Under the pieces are notes generated by a model. It saw only the letters and a list, made by a program, of their open reading frames with translations. It searched no databases and was not told the DNA's origin. Shown here piece after piece: positions 54,173-64,000 of a stretch of DNA of 64,000 nt (its first letter is position 1; the number at the start of each line of letters is the position of its first letter). The stretch covers positions 248,001-312,000 of the forward strand of contig CAWBOB010000007.1 of NCBI GenBank assembly GCA_963790335.1, given 5' to 3'. Origin of the DNA: JAOUEA01 sp963790335 (GTDB taxonomy: Bacteria > Actinomycetota > UBA4738 > HRBIN12). Position numbers and translations under genes: made by a program.

Positions 54173-55806
54173 GCCGTGATGCGCCCGCGAGCCTCGAGCC
54201 AGTCGTCGTAGCCGCCCGGCGACGAGAACGCCTGCCCGTCGCGGACCTCGACGATGCGATCGGGGATGCGGTCGAGCAGGTAGCGGTCGTGGCTGATCAC
54301 GATCACGGTGCCGTCGTAGGACTCGAGCGCGGCTTCCAACACCTCCATCGAATCGATGTCGAGGTGGTTCGTGGGCTCGTCGAGCAGCAGGCAGTTCGCA
54401 CCCGAGAGCATCAGCAGGCAGAGCTGCAGGCGCGTGCGCTCGCCGCCCGAGAGCGTGCCGACGGGCTGGCGCATCTGGTCGTAGCGGAACAGGAAGCGTC
54501 CGAGCAGGGCGACCGCGTCCTCCTCGTACATGGCCTTCATGTCACGCACGAACTGGATCGGGGTGCGATCGGGCGGCTCGGTCTCGTGGCCCTGAGCGAG
54601 GTAGCCGATCCGCACCGACGGCCCGGCCCAGCGCGAGCCTTCGTCGGGCTCGCGCAGGCCCGCGAGCACGGTGCCGAGCACCGACTTGCCGGCGCCGTTC
54701 GCGCCGATCACGCCGATGCGCTCGCCGCGGACGATCGCCATGTCGCAGCCGAGCAGCACCGGGTCGCCGTCGAAGGCGACGGTCACATCGTCGAGGGTCA
54801 CTACCTTGGATCCGCCGCGCTCGGCACTGCGCATCTCGAGCGCGATGCGGCGACGCTCGAAGACGGGCCGGTCGACCTTGTCCATGCGGTCGATCTGGCG
54901 CTGCTTGTTGCGAGCCTGGGTGATGTGGCGCTTGTCGACCACGATGCGCGCCCAGTGCTCGAACCGGCGGATGGCCGCTTCGAGACGCGCGATCTCCTTC
55001 TGCTGGGTCACGTACAGCTGCTGCTGACGCTTCATCGCGATCTCCTTGGCCACCGCGTAGGCCGAGTAGTTGCCCGGCCACATCGTGACCGTCCCCTCGT
55101 CGAGCTCCGCGATGCGGGTGACGGTCTCGTCGAGCAGGTAGCGATCGTGGGAGACCGTGACGACCGCCCCCGGAAGCTCCGCGACGATCGACTCGAGCCG
55201 GGCGCGACGATCGGCGTCGAGATGCGTCTCGGGCTCGTCGAGCAGCAGCAGGTCGGGCTGGCGGATCAGGCAGGCCGCGAGCGCGACGAGCTTGCGCTGC
55301 CCGCCGCTGAGCGCCGTGGTCGGCAGGGCCAGGTCGGCGTCGTCGAACCCGAGGGAGACGAGCATGGCCCTCGCCTCGCCGGCGAGTCCCGCACCGCCCG
55401 CCTGCACCCATCGGTCGAGCAGCGCCTGCTGGCGCATGAGCACCCGGTCCATGCGGGCGAGATCGGTCACGACCTCGGGCCGGGCGAGCTCGGCTTCCAC
55501 GACGCGCATCTCCTCGTCGAGCGCGCCCACGTCGGGGCGGGCGGCGAGCACCGTCTGCTCCGGGGTGCGCTCGTCACCGTCGGCGTGCTGCTCCAGGTAG
55601 GCGATCACGAGATCCTTGCGTCGCACGACCTCGCCGGTCGTGGGCAGCTCCTGCCCTTGCAGCAGCCGCAGCAGGGTCGACTTGCCGGCGCCGTTGGGCC
55701 CGACGATGCCGATGCGCGCCCCATCGGGCACATCGAGGTCGACCCCTCGCAGTACCGGCCAGGAGCCGTACGACTTCTCGACGTCGACGAGACTGACGAC
55801 GGTCAC
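54169..55806 (-). CDS. ABC-F family ATPase
   Basis: About 545 aa with two ABC domains and no membrane part. First domain: GIVGPNGAGKSTLLRLLQGQ, TTALSGGQRKLVALAACLIR, LLLLDEPETHLDADR. Second: GVIGANGAGKSVLGTVLAGL, VGTLSGGERTRLQLCLLMLS, LLLDEPTNHLDIDSMEV. The linker (KRQQQLYVTQQKEIARLEAA) is the helical ribosome-probing region. ABC-F proteins act on the ribosome as translation factors or antibiotic protection factors; which type cannot be said. Walker B of domain 1 ends DEPETHLD rather than DEPTNHLD. GTG 55806 is chosen; the frame above it covers the GNAT gene. Confidence 0.93.
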   Translation of the reverse strand: MTVVSLVDVEKSYGSWPVLRGVDLDVPDGARIGIVGPNGAGKSTLLRLLQGQELPTTGEVVRRKDLVIAYLEQHADGDERTPEQTVLAARPDVGALDEEMRVVEAELARPEVVTDLARMDRVLMRQQALLDRWVQAGGAGLAGEARAMLVSLGFDDADLALPTTALSGGQRKLVALAACLIRQPDLLLLDEPETHLDADRRARLESIVAELPGAVVTVSHDRYLLDETVTRIAELDEGTVTMWPGNYSAYAVAKEIAMKRQQQLYVTQQKEIARLEAAIRRFEHWARIVVDKRHITQARNKQRQIDRMDKVDRPVFERRRIALEMRSAERGGSKVVTLDDVTVAFDGDPVLLGCDMAIVRGERIGVIGANGAGKSVLGTVLAGLREPDEGSRWAGPSVRIGYLAQGHETEPPDRTPIQFVRDMKAMYEEDAVALLGRFLFRYDQMRQPVGTLSGGERTRLQLCLLMLSGANCLLLDEPTNHLDIDSMEVLEAALESYDGTVIVISHDRYLLDRIPDRIVEVRDGQAFSSPGGYDDWLEARGRITA

Positions 55807-55859
55807 GATGCCCACGATACGGAAGCGAGCCACGCACGAGGCTCGGCGCCGCCGGGGAC

Positions 55860-56555
55860 TCACCCCCGCGCGACCACCTCGGCCATCAACTCGCGGAGCG
55901 AGAGACTGCCCGGGTCCGCGGCGAGCCACCGCCGCATGGCATCGCGTCGAGCGGGCCACTCGGTGTCGAGCATCGAGAACCACGCGGTATCGCGGTTGCG
56001 GCCTTTCACGATCATGTGCGACCGGAAGACGCCCTCGAAGGTGAAGCCCAGCCGCTGCGCGGCCGCACGGGACCGGGCGTTCAGCGCATCGCACTTCCAC
56101 TCGGCCCGGCGATAGCCCCACCGCTCGAAGGCGCGCTCCAGCAGCAGGAAAGCCGCCTCGGTGTTCGCCCGGCCGCGCTGGGCCGACCGCACGTACCAGA
56201 TGTGCCCGAGCTCGAGCCGGCGCATCGGGAGGTCGATGTTCATGAGGCTCACGATCCCGGCAGGCTCGCCCGTGTCCCGCTCGACGACCGCGAAGAAGGC
56301 GGGATCCGACGACGCGGCGTTGGACTCGAGCCACGCATGCATCTCGGGCTCGCCGTCGAACGGGCCGTAGGTCATGTACGTCCAGATCGCCTCGTCGTCG
56401 GGCGAGGCGTGCGATCGCTCGAACAGCCCGGCAGCGTGCGCGTCGGCGTCGAGTGGCTCGAGCCGCACGTACTGCCCCTCGATCGCGGCCACCGGCGGGA
56501 CGGCCGCCGGCCCTCCCTCGACCAGCTCGCCCACGGGCCGGTCGCGTTCAGCCAT
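55860..56555 (-). CDS. GNAT acetyltransferase, RimJ/RimL-like
   Basis: 231 aa. YVRLEPLDADAHAAGLFERS is the usual first strand-helix, LGHIWYVRSAQRGRANTEAA the acetyl-CoA binding loop, and YRRAEWKCDALNARSRAAAQ with RLGFTFEGVFRSHMIVKGRN the C-terminal half. This is the large GNAT subgroup that resembles RimJ/RimL N-terminal acetyltransferases, with many members acting on small molecules or antibiotics. The substrate is unknown. The start overlaps the end of the following hypothetical gene by 8 nt, so the two are co-transcribed. Confidence 0.88.
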   Translation of the reverse strand: MAERDRPVGELVEGGPAAVPPVAAIEGQYVRLEPLDADAHAAGLFERSHASPDDEAIWTYMTYGPFDGEPEMHAWLESNAASSDPAFFAVVERDTGEPAGIVSLMNIDLPMRRLELGHIWYVRSAQRGRANTEAAFLLLERAFERWGYRRAEWKCDALNARSRAAAQRLGFTFEGVFRSHMIVKGRNRDTAWFSMLDTEWPARRDAMRRWLAADPGSLSLRELMAEVVARG

Positions 56556-56964
56556 GCGAGACCACCCGCAGCGCGCGGAACCGTTCGGCGGCGGCCCGGA
56601 AAGGCCCGAGCGGGTCCATCAGTTGCTCCACGGCCCAGATCAGGCCCTCGAAGCCGCCGAGGTCAGGTGCATCGTTGCGCAGGCGTTCGGCCCGCACGAG
56701 CGCCTCGTCGATCCCCGCGCTGCACGCGATCCACGCCGGCTCGGTCTCCAGGCGGCGCCACGAGGGCATCAGGGCGCGAGCGCGGCCGAGCCGATCCTCG
56801 AACTCACCCAGGGCGTCGGGCAGCGGCCGCCCCGGCAGCCGTGTGGTCGGCATCACCTCGGTGAGCACCTGCTTGGCCGGCTCGATCTCGGCGAGCACCG
56901 CTTCGAAGGCCGCGTGGGCCGATGCGAGCTCATCGGGCAAGCGCTTGCGCCGGAACAGCGTCAC
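56548..56964 (-). CDS. Hypothetical protein, all-helical
   Basis: 138 aa. No family is recognised. The sequence is rich in Ala, Glu, Leu and Arg and is predicted helical throughout (ELASAHAAFEAVLAEIEPAK, GEFEDRLGRARALMPSWRRL, LIWAVEQLMDPLGPF). No signal peptide, membrane helix or Cys motif is seen. It starts 105 nt from the divergent whiB gene and shares that spacer, which holds one of the two palindromes described below. It is translated together with the GNAT gene. A regulatory or binding role is possible but not shown. Confidence 0.7.
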   Translation of the reverse strand: MTLFRRKRLPDELASAHAAFEAVLAEIEPAKQVLTEVMPTTRLPGRPLPDALGEFEDRLGRARALMPSWRRLETEPAWIACSAGIDEALVRAERLRNDAPDLGGFEGLIWAVEQLMDPLGPFRAAAERFRALRVVSHG

Positions 56965-56982
56965 CCACCCCCTTCCTGTTGA

Positions 56983-56998
56983 CTGAACCGCCGTTCAG
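56983..56998. promoter_or_regulatory. Palindrome CTGAAC-N4-GTTCAG upstream of whiB
   Basis: Perfect 6-bp inverted repeat with a 4-nt spacer in the divergent whiB spacer, directly after a TTGACT (56979-56984) that could be a -35 element. The core GAAC-N4-GTTC is that of Gram-positive LexA boxes. A near-identical palindrome covers codons 2-7 of whiB. Confidence 0.55.
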
Positions 56999-57069
56999 AT
57001 ACTACGCTCGGCACCCGGTCGGGTGGAGGCGGCGAGAGCGACCGGATGCAGGCAGGGCCGGGGGGAACG

Positions 57070-57411
57070 ATGATTGAACCGACGTTCAAGCGTGATCCGA
57101 GCGAGACGTGGTGGATCGAGCTGGGGCGATGCATCGGCGAAGATCCCGAGCTCTTCTTCCCGGTCGGGTCGAGTGGGCCGGCGCTCGAGCAGACCGACAG
57201 GGCGATCGAGGTCTGCATGCGCTGCGAGGTGAGGGCCGAGTGTCTCGAGTGGGCGCTCGACACGTGCCAGGACGCCGGTGTCTGGGGCGGGCTGGGAGAA
57301 GAGGACCGGCGCGAGATCCGGCGGGCTCGCAGGCGTGCCGCGGCGGCCGCCGCCGACCGCGCGGCAGTCCAGGCCGACAGCCCATGGGACGGTCTCGTCG
57401 TGGTCGGCTGA
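57070..57411 (+). CDS. WhiB-family iron-sulfur regulator
   Basis: 113 aa from ATG 57070. Cys21, Cys49, Cys52 and Cys58 (GRCIGEDPELFF and VCMRCEVRAECLEWAL) form the 4Fe-4S site. DAGVWGGLGEEDRR is the GVWGG turn that binds the primary sigma factor, and a basic tail (RRARRRAAAAAADR) follows. WhiB proteins occur only in actinobacteria and their phages. The paralogue group cannot be fixed by eye. GGGGGAACG precedes the ATG. A palindrome lies inside codons 2-7 and another 75 nt upstream, so autoregulation or SOS-type control is possible. Confidence 0.94.
   Translation: MIEPTFKRDPSETWWIELGRCIGEDPELFFPVGSSGPALEQTDRAIEVCMRCEVRAECLEWALDTCQDAGVWGGLGEEDRREIRRARRRAAAAAADRAAVQADSPWDGLVVVG
57074..57089. 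promoter_or_regulatory. Palindrome TTGAAC-N4-GTTCAA within the whiB start
   Basis: Perfect 6-bp inverted repeat with a 4-nt spacer, centred 91 nt downstream of the first palindrome. The two share TGAACCGNCGTTCA. A protein bound here would block early elongation or translation of whiB, or loop to the upstream site. Confidence 0.55.
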
Positions 57412-57415
57412 GACC

Positions 57416-58084
57416 TCACGCCTGGCTCGACGGGCAGAGGTCCTCGACCGGACAGTTCACGCACAGGGGCTTCTTCGCGCGACAGATCGCGCGCCCGTGG
57501 TCGATCAGCACGTAGCTGAAATCGAACCATCGCTTCCGCGGCACGATCGCCATGAGATCGCGCTCGATCTTGTCGGCATCGGCATGCTCGCTGAACCCCA
57601 GTCGGTTCGAGACCCGTCGTACGTGCGTGTCGACGGCGATGCCCTCGACGGTGCCGAACGCGTTGCCGAGCACGATGTTGGCGGTCTTGCGGGCCACCCC
57701 GCGAAGCGTCATGAGATCGTGCATGGTGTCGGGCACGTCGCCCCCGTAGACCGTGACGATGCGTTCGCTCGCCGCGCGCAGCGACGCCGCCTTCTGGTTG
57801 AAGAATCCGGTCGGTCGGATGTCGGCCTTCAGCTCCTGCTCGGGCACCGCCAGGTAGTCCGCGGCGCTCCGATACTTGCGGAAGAGCGTGGCCGTGACCT
57901 CGTTCACCTTCTCGTCGGTGCACTGCGCCGACAGGATGGTCGCGACGAGGCACTCGAGTGGGTTCGAGAACCGCAGCGCGACGTGCGCATCGGGGTAGGC
58001 CTTCTCGAGCCGCCGGATCACCACCGGCGCACGCCGCTCGATCGGCGAGCTACGGTCGAGCGTGCTGGTCGCGCGGGCCGCCAT
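57416..58084 (-). CDS. nth: Endonuclease III
   Basis: 222 aa DNA glycosylase/AP lyase for oxidised pyrimidines. CLVATILSAQCTDEKVNEVT is the N-terminal signature. The helix-hairpin-helix LMTLRGVARKTANIVLGNAF contains the catalytic Lys, and GIAVDTHVRRVSNRLG the catalytic Asp. The 4Fe-4S cluster ligands are CRAKKPLCVNCPVEDLC. All are intact. It is convergent with whiB, with stops 4 nt apart. With the glycosylase at 53489 it gives this window two base-excision repair enzymes. Confidence 0.96.
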   Translation of the reverse strand: MAARATSTLDRSSPIERRAPVVIRRLEKAYPDAHVALRFSNPLECLVATILSAQCTDEKVNEVTATLFRKYRSAADYLAVPEQELKADIRPTGFFNQKAASLRAASERIVTVYGGDVPDTMHDLMTLRGVARKTANIVLGNAFGTVEGIAVDTHVRRVSNRLGFSEHADADKIERDLMAIVPRKRWFDFSYVLIDHGRAICRAKKPLCVNCPVEDLCPSSQA

Positions 58085-58113
58085 GGGTTCCCAAGGGTAC
58101 GAGAGCGTCGCGG

Positions 58114-59628
58114 CTACCGGAGCGCGGCGGGTCGGAGCTCGGCGTCGAGCGTGCCGCCGAGCTCAGCCGCGACCTCGACGAGAGCGTCGACGTCGCCGGC
58201 TTCCGTGCGGTAGTTCACGATGCACGACCGCAGGCAGAAGCGGCCCCCGAGCACCGCGTTGGAGCAGTAGACCCGACCCGAGAGCTGCAGCTCGGTCATC
58301 AGGCGCTGGTTCAACCGATCGAGGTACTCCTCGCGAGCCGTCGACATCACACCGGCCAGGTCGCCCGGCACGTAGCGGAAGCAGGTGATCGACAGCTCGA
58401 CCGGCGTCATCAGCTCGAAGTCGTCGTGCTCCGTGACGATGGCGCCGAGGTAGCGCGCGAGCTCGGCGTCGTGAGCGATACGGCGGGCGTAGGCGTCGCG
58501 ACCGTGAGCGAGCAGCGACACCCAGACCTTCAGGGCCCAGAAACCTCGGCTGAAGTTCGGTGAGTGTCGCCCGAGATCGATGCCCCAGTCGGTGTGCTCC
58601 TCGTCCTTGACGATGTAGGCGACGTACTCGAGGTCGAACGCGCGGCGCATGAGCTCCATGTCGCGAACGAGCACGCATCCGCCCGAGTGCGGGGTGTAGA
58701 GCCACTTGTGCGGATCGAACGCGATCGAATCGGCCCGCTCGATGCCCGCGAACAGCGGCCGCAGGTCGTCGGCGAGCATGGCCGGGCCTCCGTAGGCGGC
58801 GTCGACGTGCATCCAGAGCTCCTCGTCGCGGCAGAGGTCGGCGACCGCCGTGAGATCGTCGATCGCCCCGGTCGAGACCGTGCCCGCGTTGGCTACCACC
58901 GCGATCGGCCGCACGCCGGCCTCCCGGTCCTGCCCGATCATCGCCTGGAGCTCGTCGACACGCATGCGGTAGCGGTCGTCGACCGGCACGTGGCGCACGT
59001 GGGCCGCCCCGATGCCGAGCATGTCGGCCGCCCGGTCCGAGACGACGTGGGTCTCGCTCGAGAGGTAGACGCCGAGCGGGGGGCCAGCCGCGACGCCCTC
59101 GGCCCTCACGTCCCAGCCGGCTCGCGCGTCGCGCGCCACCTTCAGCGCGATCAGGTTGGCGAGGGCCCCGCCTGAGGTCAGGGCGCCGCCCGACCCGTCG
59201 GGCATGCCGAACATGTCCTGGGCGAACCATCGCGTGAGCGCCATCTCGATCTCGACGGCCGATGGGGCGAGCCGCCAACCACCTGCGTTCATGTTGATGC
59301 CCGACGCGAGCAGATCGGCGGCGGCGCCCGGCACCGTGCCGGCGCCCGAGACGTAGGCGTAGAACCTCGGGTGCCCCAAGAACGCGGAATGCTCGAAGGT
59401 CATGCGGCGCAGGTAGTCGAGCAGCTCGGCCTCCGGCATCGGCGCATCGGGAACGTCGACGACGACGCCTGTGCGAACCTCGTCGACGCCCTGGTCGACG
59501 TTGACCGGCAGGTGGGGAAGCCGTGCGAGCAGCTCCTCGTAGATGTCGGCGACGCCGTCGACGAAGGCGCGCGCGCGAGCCGGGTCCCAGTCGAGGTCGC
59601 GCACCGGCTCGGGCCGATCGGCCGTCAC
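58114..59628 (-). CDS. PLP-dependent group II decarboxylase (aromatic-amino-acid type)
   Basis: About 504 aa. FLGHPRFYAYVSGAGTVPGA and GALTSGGALANLIALKVARD are the substrate and PLP regions, LWMHVDAAYGGPAMLADDL holds the PLP-pyridine Asp, and SIAFDPHKWLYTPHSGGCVL the Schiff-base lysine. This matches the aromatic L-amino-acid / tyrosine / 2,4-diaminobutyrate decarboxylase group. The substrate cannot be chosen by eye. GTG 59628 overlaps the PIG-L deacetylase stop as GTGA. It is last in a run sigR-rsrA-PIG-L-decarboxylase. Amine production in a thiol-stress operon is unexpected. Confidence 0.9.
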   Translation of the reverse strand: MTADRPEPVRDLDWDPARARAFVDGVADIYEELLARLPHLPVNVDQGVDEVRTGVVVDVPDAPMPEAELLDYLRRMTFEHSAFLGHPRFYAYVSGAGTVPGAAADLLASGINMNAGGWRLAPSAVEIEMALTRWFAQDMFGMPDGSGGALTSGGALANLIALKVARDARAGWDVRAEGVAAGPPLGVYLSSETHVVSDRAADMLGIGAAHVRHVPVDDRYRMRVDELQAMIGQDREAGVRPIAVVANAGTVSTGAIDDLTAVADLCRDEELWMHVDAAYGGPAMLADDLRPLFAGIERADSIAFDPHKWLYTPHSGGCVLVRDMELMRRAFDLEYVAYIVKDEEHTDWGIDLGRHSPNFSRGFWALKVWVSLLAHGRDAYARRIAHDAELARYLGAIVTEHDDFELMTPVELSITCFRYVPGDLAGVMSTAREEYLDRLNQRLMTELQLSGRVYCSNAVLGGRFCLRSCIVNYRTEAGDVDALVEVAAELGGTLDAELRPAALR

Positions 59629-60338
59629 GCGCCGCGCTCCCCGGCGAGCCGGAAGTACTCCACGGCCATCCACTCGCGCATGTGCTCGCCGAAGACCGCC
59701 ACGAGCCCTTCCACCTGGCTCTCGTGCGCCTGGATCGCCTGGAACTTCAGGTCGAGCACGTCATCGGGCAACTCGTAGTCGATCGCGAGCGACTCGCGTG
59801 CCACGACCGGCGGCGTTCCCGGCAAGAAGATGTCGAACGGCTCGAGTCGTGGCAGCCACGTCGACGCCCACTCCGGCGTGGCGGTGGCGTGGTACAGCCG
59901 GGCTCCCGGTTTCGCTTCAGCCTCGAAGGCCGCATCGACCCAGGCCGAGACGCTCTTGTGTCCTTCGTGCCCGGTCATGCCGTCGGGCCCGAACGTGAGC
60001 ACCGTGTCGGGCTGCACCTCACGCATGACCTCGAGCACCTGCACGCTGCCCGAGTCGTCGAGCGAGGTCTGCATGTCGACGTCGAGGAGTCCGTCGAGGA
60101 ACCGGTGCTCCTCGACGCCGAGGATCTCGAGGCTCCGTCGCATCTCCTCGGTCCGGACCTCAGCCATGCGGGCCGACGGCCACCGATCCTCGTCCAGCGA
60201 GCCCCCTTCGCCCCGCGTCGCGGTGACGTCGACCACGCGCTGCCCGGCGGCGGCCGCCACCGCCATGATGCCCGACGAGAGGTAGATGTCGTCGTCGGGA
60301 TGAGCCCAGACGCCGAGGATCGTGCCGAGCTCCCGCAT
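59625..60338 (-). CDS. PIG-L family zinc deacetylase
   Basis: About 237 aa. GVWAHPDDDIYLSSGIMAVA is the zinc site AHPDD motif, TATRGEGGSLDEDRW a second block, and DGMTGHEGHKSVSAWVDAA supplies the HxxH third ligand. The family removes N-acetyl groups from GlcNAc conjugates and includes MshB and Mca of mycothiol metabolism. Downstream position of sigR-rsrA, which control mycothiol genes in Streptomyces, makes a mycothiol role plausible, but sequence alone does not separate MshB, Mca and other members. ATG 60338 starts 8 nt after the rsrA stop. Confidence 0.85.
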   Translation of the reverse strand: MRELGTILGVWAHPDDDIYLSSGIMAVAAAAGQRVVDVTATRGEGGSLDEDRWPSARMAEVRTEEMRRSLEILGVEEHRFLDGLLDVDMQTSLDDSGSVQVLEVMREVQPDTVLTFGPDGMTGHEGHKSVSAWVDAAFEAEAKPGARLYHATATPEWASTWLPRLEPFDIFLPGTPPVVARESLAIDYELPDDVLDLKFQAIQAHESQVEGLVAVFGEHMREWMAVEYFRLAGERGA

Positions 60339-60346
60339 GGTCGCGG

Positions 60347-60604
60347 TCAGGACGCAGCGGGAGGCTCGTCGAGCAGTGCCCGGATGCGATGTTCGAGCGC
60401 AGGCGGCACGTCGTCGCCCGCGCACTTCGAACGCACGACGACCTTGATGTGCCGACGGAACTCGGCGCGTTGCATGCACGGGCTGCAGTCGGACAGATGG
60501 ATCTGGATCTGCTCGCGGACCGAGACGTCGAGCTCACCGTCGAGGAAGGACTCGATCTCCTTGAGCGTCTCTTCGCAGTCGGGGCCGCAGTCAGGCGTCG
60601 TCAT
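60347..60604 (-). CDS. rsrA: Zinc anti-sigma factor, RsrA-like (mycothiol system)
   Basis: 85 aa, the size of RsrA. The ZAS motif HLSDCSPCM gives His36, Cys40 and Cys43, with Cys6 or Cys10 as the fourth ligand. The end VVVRSKCAGDDVPPALEHRI resembles the RsrA C-terminal segment, but with a single Cys61 where Streptomyces has a Cys pair. In the known system, oxidation forms a disulfide, zinc leaves and SigR is freed. It overlaps sigR by 14 nt, which ensures coupled synthesis. Confidence 0.9.
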   Translation of the reverse strand: MTTPDCGPDCEETLKEIESFLDGELDVSVREQIQIHLSDCSPCMQRAEFRRHIKVVVRSKCAGDDVPPALEHRIRALLDEPPAAS

Positions 60605-61184
60605 CGTCCACCAGTCCTCGCTCCTTCGCCGTGTCCCACAACGCCTTCTGCAGCGCTTTCCTTCCCCGATGCAGCCGCGACATCACCGTGCCGATCGGGG
60701 TCTGCATGATGTCGGCGATCTCCTGGTAGCTGAAGCCCTCGACATCGGCGAGCAGCACCGGCATGCGGAAGTTCTCCGGCAGCGATTCGAGCGCCTGCTT
60801 CACCGCCTGGTCGGGGATGCGGTCGAGCACCTCGGTCTCGGCCGACAGCTCCACGTTGCGCCCGCCGAGGCGGTCGTACAGGTACCACTCGTCGATGTCA
60901 TCGGGACCCTCGACGGTCTGCGGCTCTCGCTGCTTCTTGCGGTAGGTGTTGATGTAGCTGTTCGTGAGGATGCGGTAGAGCCAGGCCTTGAGGTTCGTGC
61001 CCTCCGTGAAGGTCGCGAACCCGCGGAAGGCACGCAGGTAGGTGTCCTGCACGACGTCCTCGGCGTCGGCCGGGTTGCGCGTCATGCGCAGCGCCGCCGC
61101 ATAGAGGTTGGGCAGCAACGGAAGCACGTCGCGCTCGAAGCGTTCGCGAAGGGCCGGATCCTCGGCGGCTGCGGTCTGGGCCAT
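60591..61184 (-). CDS. sigR: ECF sigma factor SigR/SigH-like
   Basis: About 197 aa. Region 2: VLPLLPNLYAAALRMTRNPA and DAEDVVQDTYLRAFRGFATF, then GTNLKAWLYRILTNSYINTY. Region 4: PENFRMPVLLADVEGFSYQE with IADIMQTPIGTVMSRLHRGR. Strong similarity to the thiol-stress sigma factor of Streptomyces and mycobacteria (SigR/SigH). ATG 61184 fits the family N terminus; the frame is open to 61259. The partner anti-sigma gene overlaps its end. It is divergent from ftsH with 153 nt between, a spacer that holds three GGAA(A/C)C-type elements but no clear paired -10 site. Confidence 0.93.
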   Translation of the reverse strand: MAQTAAAEDPALRERFERDVLPLLPNLYAAALRMTRNPADAEDVVQDTYLRAFRGFATFTEGTNLKAWLYRILTNSYINTYRKKQREPQTVEGPDDIDEWYLYDRLGGRNVELSAETEVLDRIPDQAVKQALESLPENFRMPVLLADVEGFSYQEIADIMQTPIGTVMSRLHRGRKALQKALWDTAKERGLVDDDDA

Positions 61185-61337
61185 GACGGGCAGTATCGCG
61201 CATGAAGGTGCGGCCCGACCGTGCCGATGGAAGTGCCAAGGAAACGTGCCGCGGAACATGGAGGAACCGTGACGCTCGCTGGCAGATGGGCCGCGCCGCC
61301 TGGCATATCTCGGTGACGATGGGAGGATAGGAGCACG

Positions 61338-63363
<2,026 letters not shown>

Positions 63364-63371
63364 CGCCCGGT

Positions 63372-64000
63372 TCAGTCCGCACCCCGCCGGAGGGCGTGGG
63401 TCGAGCACCAGGTCCCAGCGATCTCGCCATCGATCGAGGAATCGGTAGAAGTTCCGCTTCGACCATCTCGCGCGATCCGCCGGCGCCGTCTCGAACCACA
63501 TGCGGTGCTCGTGCTTCACGACGGGAAGCGGCACGACCTCGGTGCGCAGCCCCCGGTCCTTGACCCGGAACGACAGCTCGATGTCGGCCGTGCGGTACCA
63601 GCGGAAGCGCTCGTCGAACCCATCGACCGATGCGACCACCTCGCGGCGCATCGCCATGCAGTAGCCCTCGATCGCATCGCACGGACCCGGACCCGGCGCT
63701 TCGTCGAAGTCGCGCAGGTCGTGGGTGACGATGCCGAACGGTCCCGCGATACCGACGCCGGGGTCCTGCAGCGTCCGCTCGAGCGGGCCGAACACGTCGC
63801 CCACGGCTTCGATCGATGGATCCATGACCAGCACGATGCGTCCCGTCGCGAGGCGAAGGGCGGCGTTCATGGCCGCGCCCCATCCCGTGCCCTCGACGAG
63901 CGGAACGACCTCGATGTCGTCACCGAACGCGTCTCCGGGCAGGCCCGTCACGTCCGCCACGACGAATCGCACCCCTCGGGCACCCACCTGCCGCCGGAAC
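63372..64000 (-). CDS. Family 2 glycosyltransferase, N terminus outside the window
   Basis: About 209 residues of the C-terminal part. GTGWGAAMNAALRLATGRIV and LVMDPSIEAVGDVFGPLERT give the nucleotide-sugar site with a D-x-S type motif. DAIEGYCMAMRREVVASVDG and FDERFRWYRTADIELSFRVK (acceptor ED-like motif as AD) are typical of GT-A fold family 2 enzymes. The frame continues as antisense of ftsH to 62671. Removing one G near 63385 gives a natural stop at 63372, which is preferred. The sugar and acceptor are unknown. It is convergent with ftsH. Confidence 0.8.

Noticed and set aside
61185..61337. GGAAAC/GGAACA/GGAACC elements as a SigR-dependent promoter pair for ftsH or sigR
   Set aside because: No matching -10 element (GTT-type) stands at 16-19 nt from any of them on either strand.

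Overview
The window is 64 kb of very GC-rich DNA, about 70% G+C by eye, from an actinobacterium (Actinomycetota). Support for this comes from family markers and gene order: a WhiB protein, an RsrA/SigR redox pair, a bacterial proteasome activator (Bpa) ending in GGQYL, a MarP-type serine protease, an actinobacterial bcc-aa3 respiratory operon, and the conserved chromosomal order argS, lysA, hom, thrC, thrB, rho, rpmE, prfA, prmC, tsaC, phosphatase, rpiB, glyA, wecA. Genus or class cannot be named from the sequence. A pathway for cyclic 2,3-diphosphoglycerate suggests a heat- or stress-adapted lineage, as inference only.

Layout. 1-11.9 kb (minus strand): one long, tightly overlapping run from cyclic 2,3-diphosphoglycerate synthetase and 2-phosphoglycerate kinase through transaldolase, rho, rpmE, a DUF1385 membrane protein, DivIVA, translation termination genes and rpiB-glyA-wecA. 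12-19.1 kb: a phosphodiesterase, a divergent MarP-like protease, then the aspartate-family operon lysA-hom-thrC-thrB, where LysA carries an extra C-terminal GNAT domain. 19.1-23.1 kb: an accessory block with a nitronate monooxygenase relic, an ECF sigma factor, a membrane-anchored beta-propeller and two lipoproteins, separating lysA from argS. 23.2-28.7 kb: argS, a lone receiver protein, tRNA-Arg(CCG), pdxH, an M20 peptidase and bpa. 28.7-34.7 kb: a polyamine-type ABC transporter operon (potA-D-B-C) and pyrD/pyrE, all interrupted by frameshifts. 34.7-42.1 kb: ctaG and a single operon for the cytochrome bcc complex plus cytochrome aa3 oxidase. 42.1-45.5 kb: methyltransferase, DUF309, sarcosine-oxidase-like enzyme, VIT1-like transporter. 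45.4-51.5 kb: a signalling island with two receiver-EAL proteins, a NarL regulator, a secreted anchored protein and a histidine kinase. 51.5-64 kb: ABC exporter, family 5 uracil-DNA glycosylase, ABC-F protein, GNAT, WhiB, endonuclease III, PLP decarboxylase, PIG-L deacetylase, rsrA-sigR, ftsH and a partial glycosyltransferase.

A caution applies throughout. At least 20 genes or domains are split by single-base indels, mostly apparent +1 insertions in short G/C runs, and the reading frame resumes with intact conserved motifs. Housekeeping genes (ftsH, prmC, pyrE, pyrD, ctaE) are affected, so the simplest reading is residual assembly error, densest at 29-34.5 kb. Where a gene is split, the whole span is given and the break is described.
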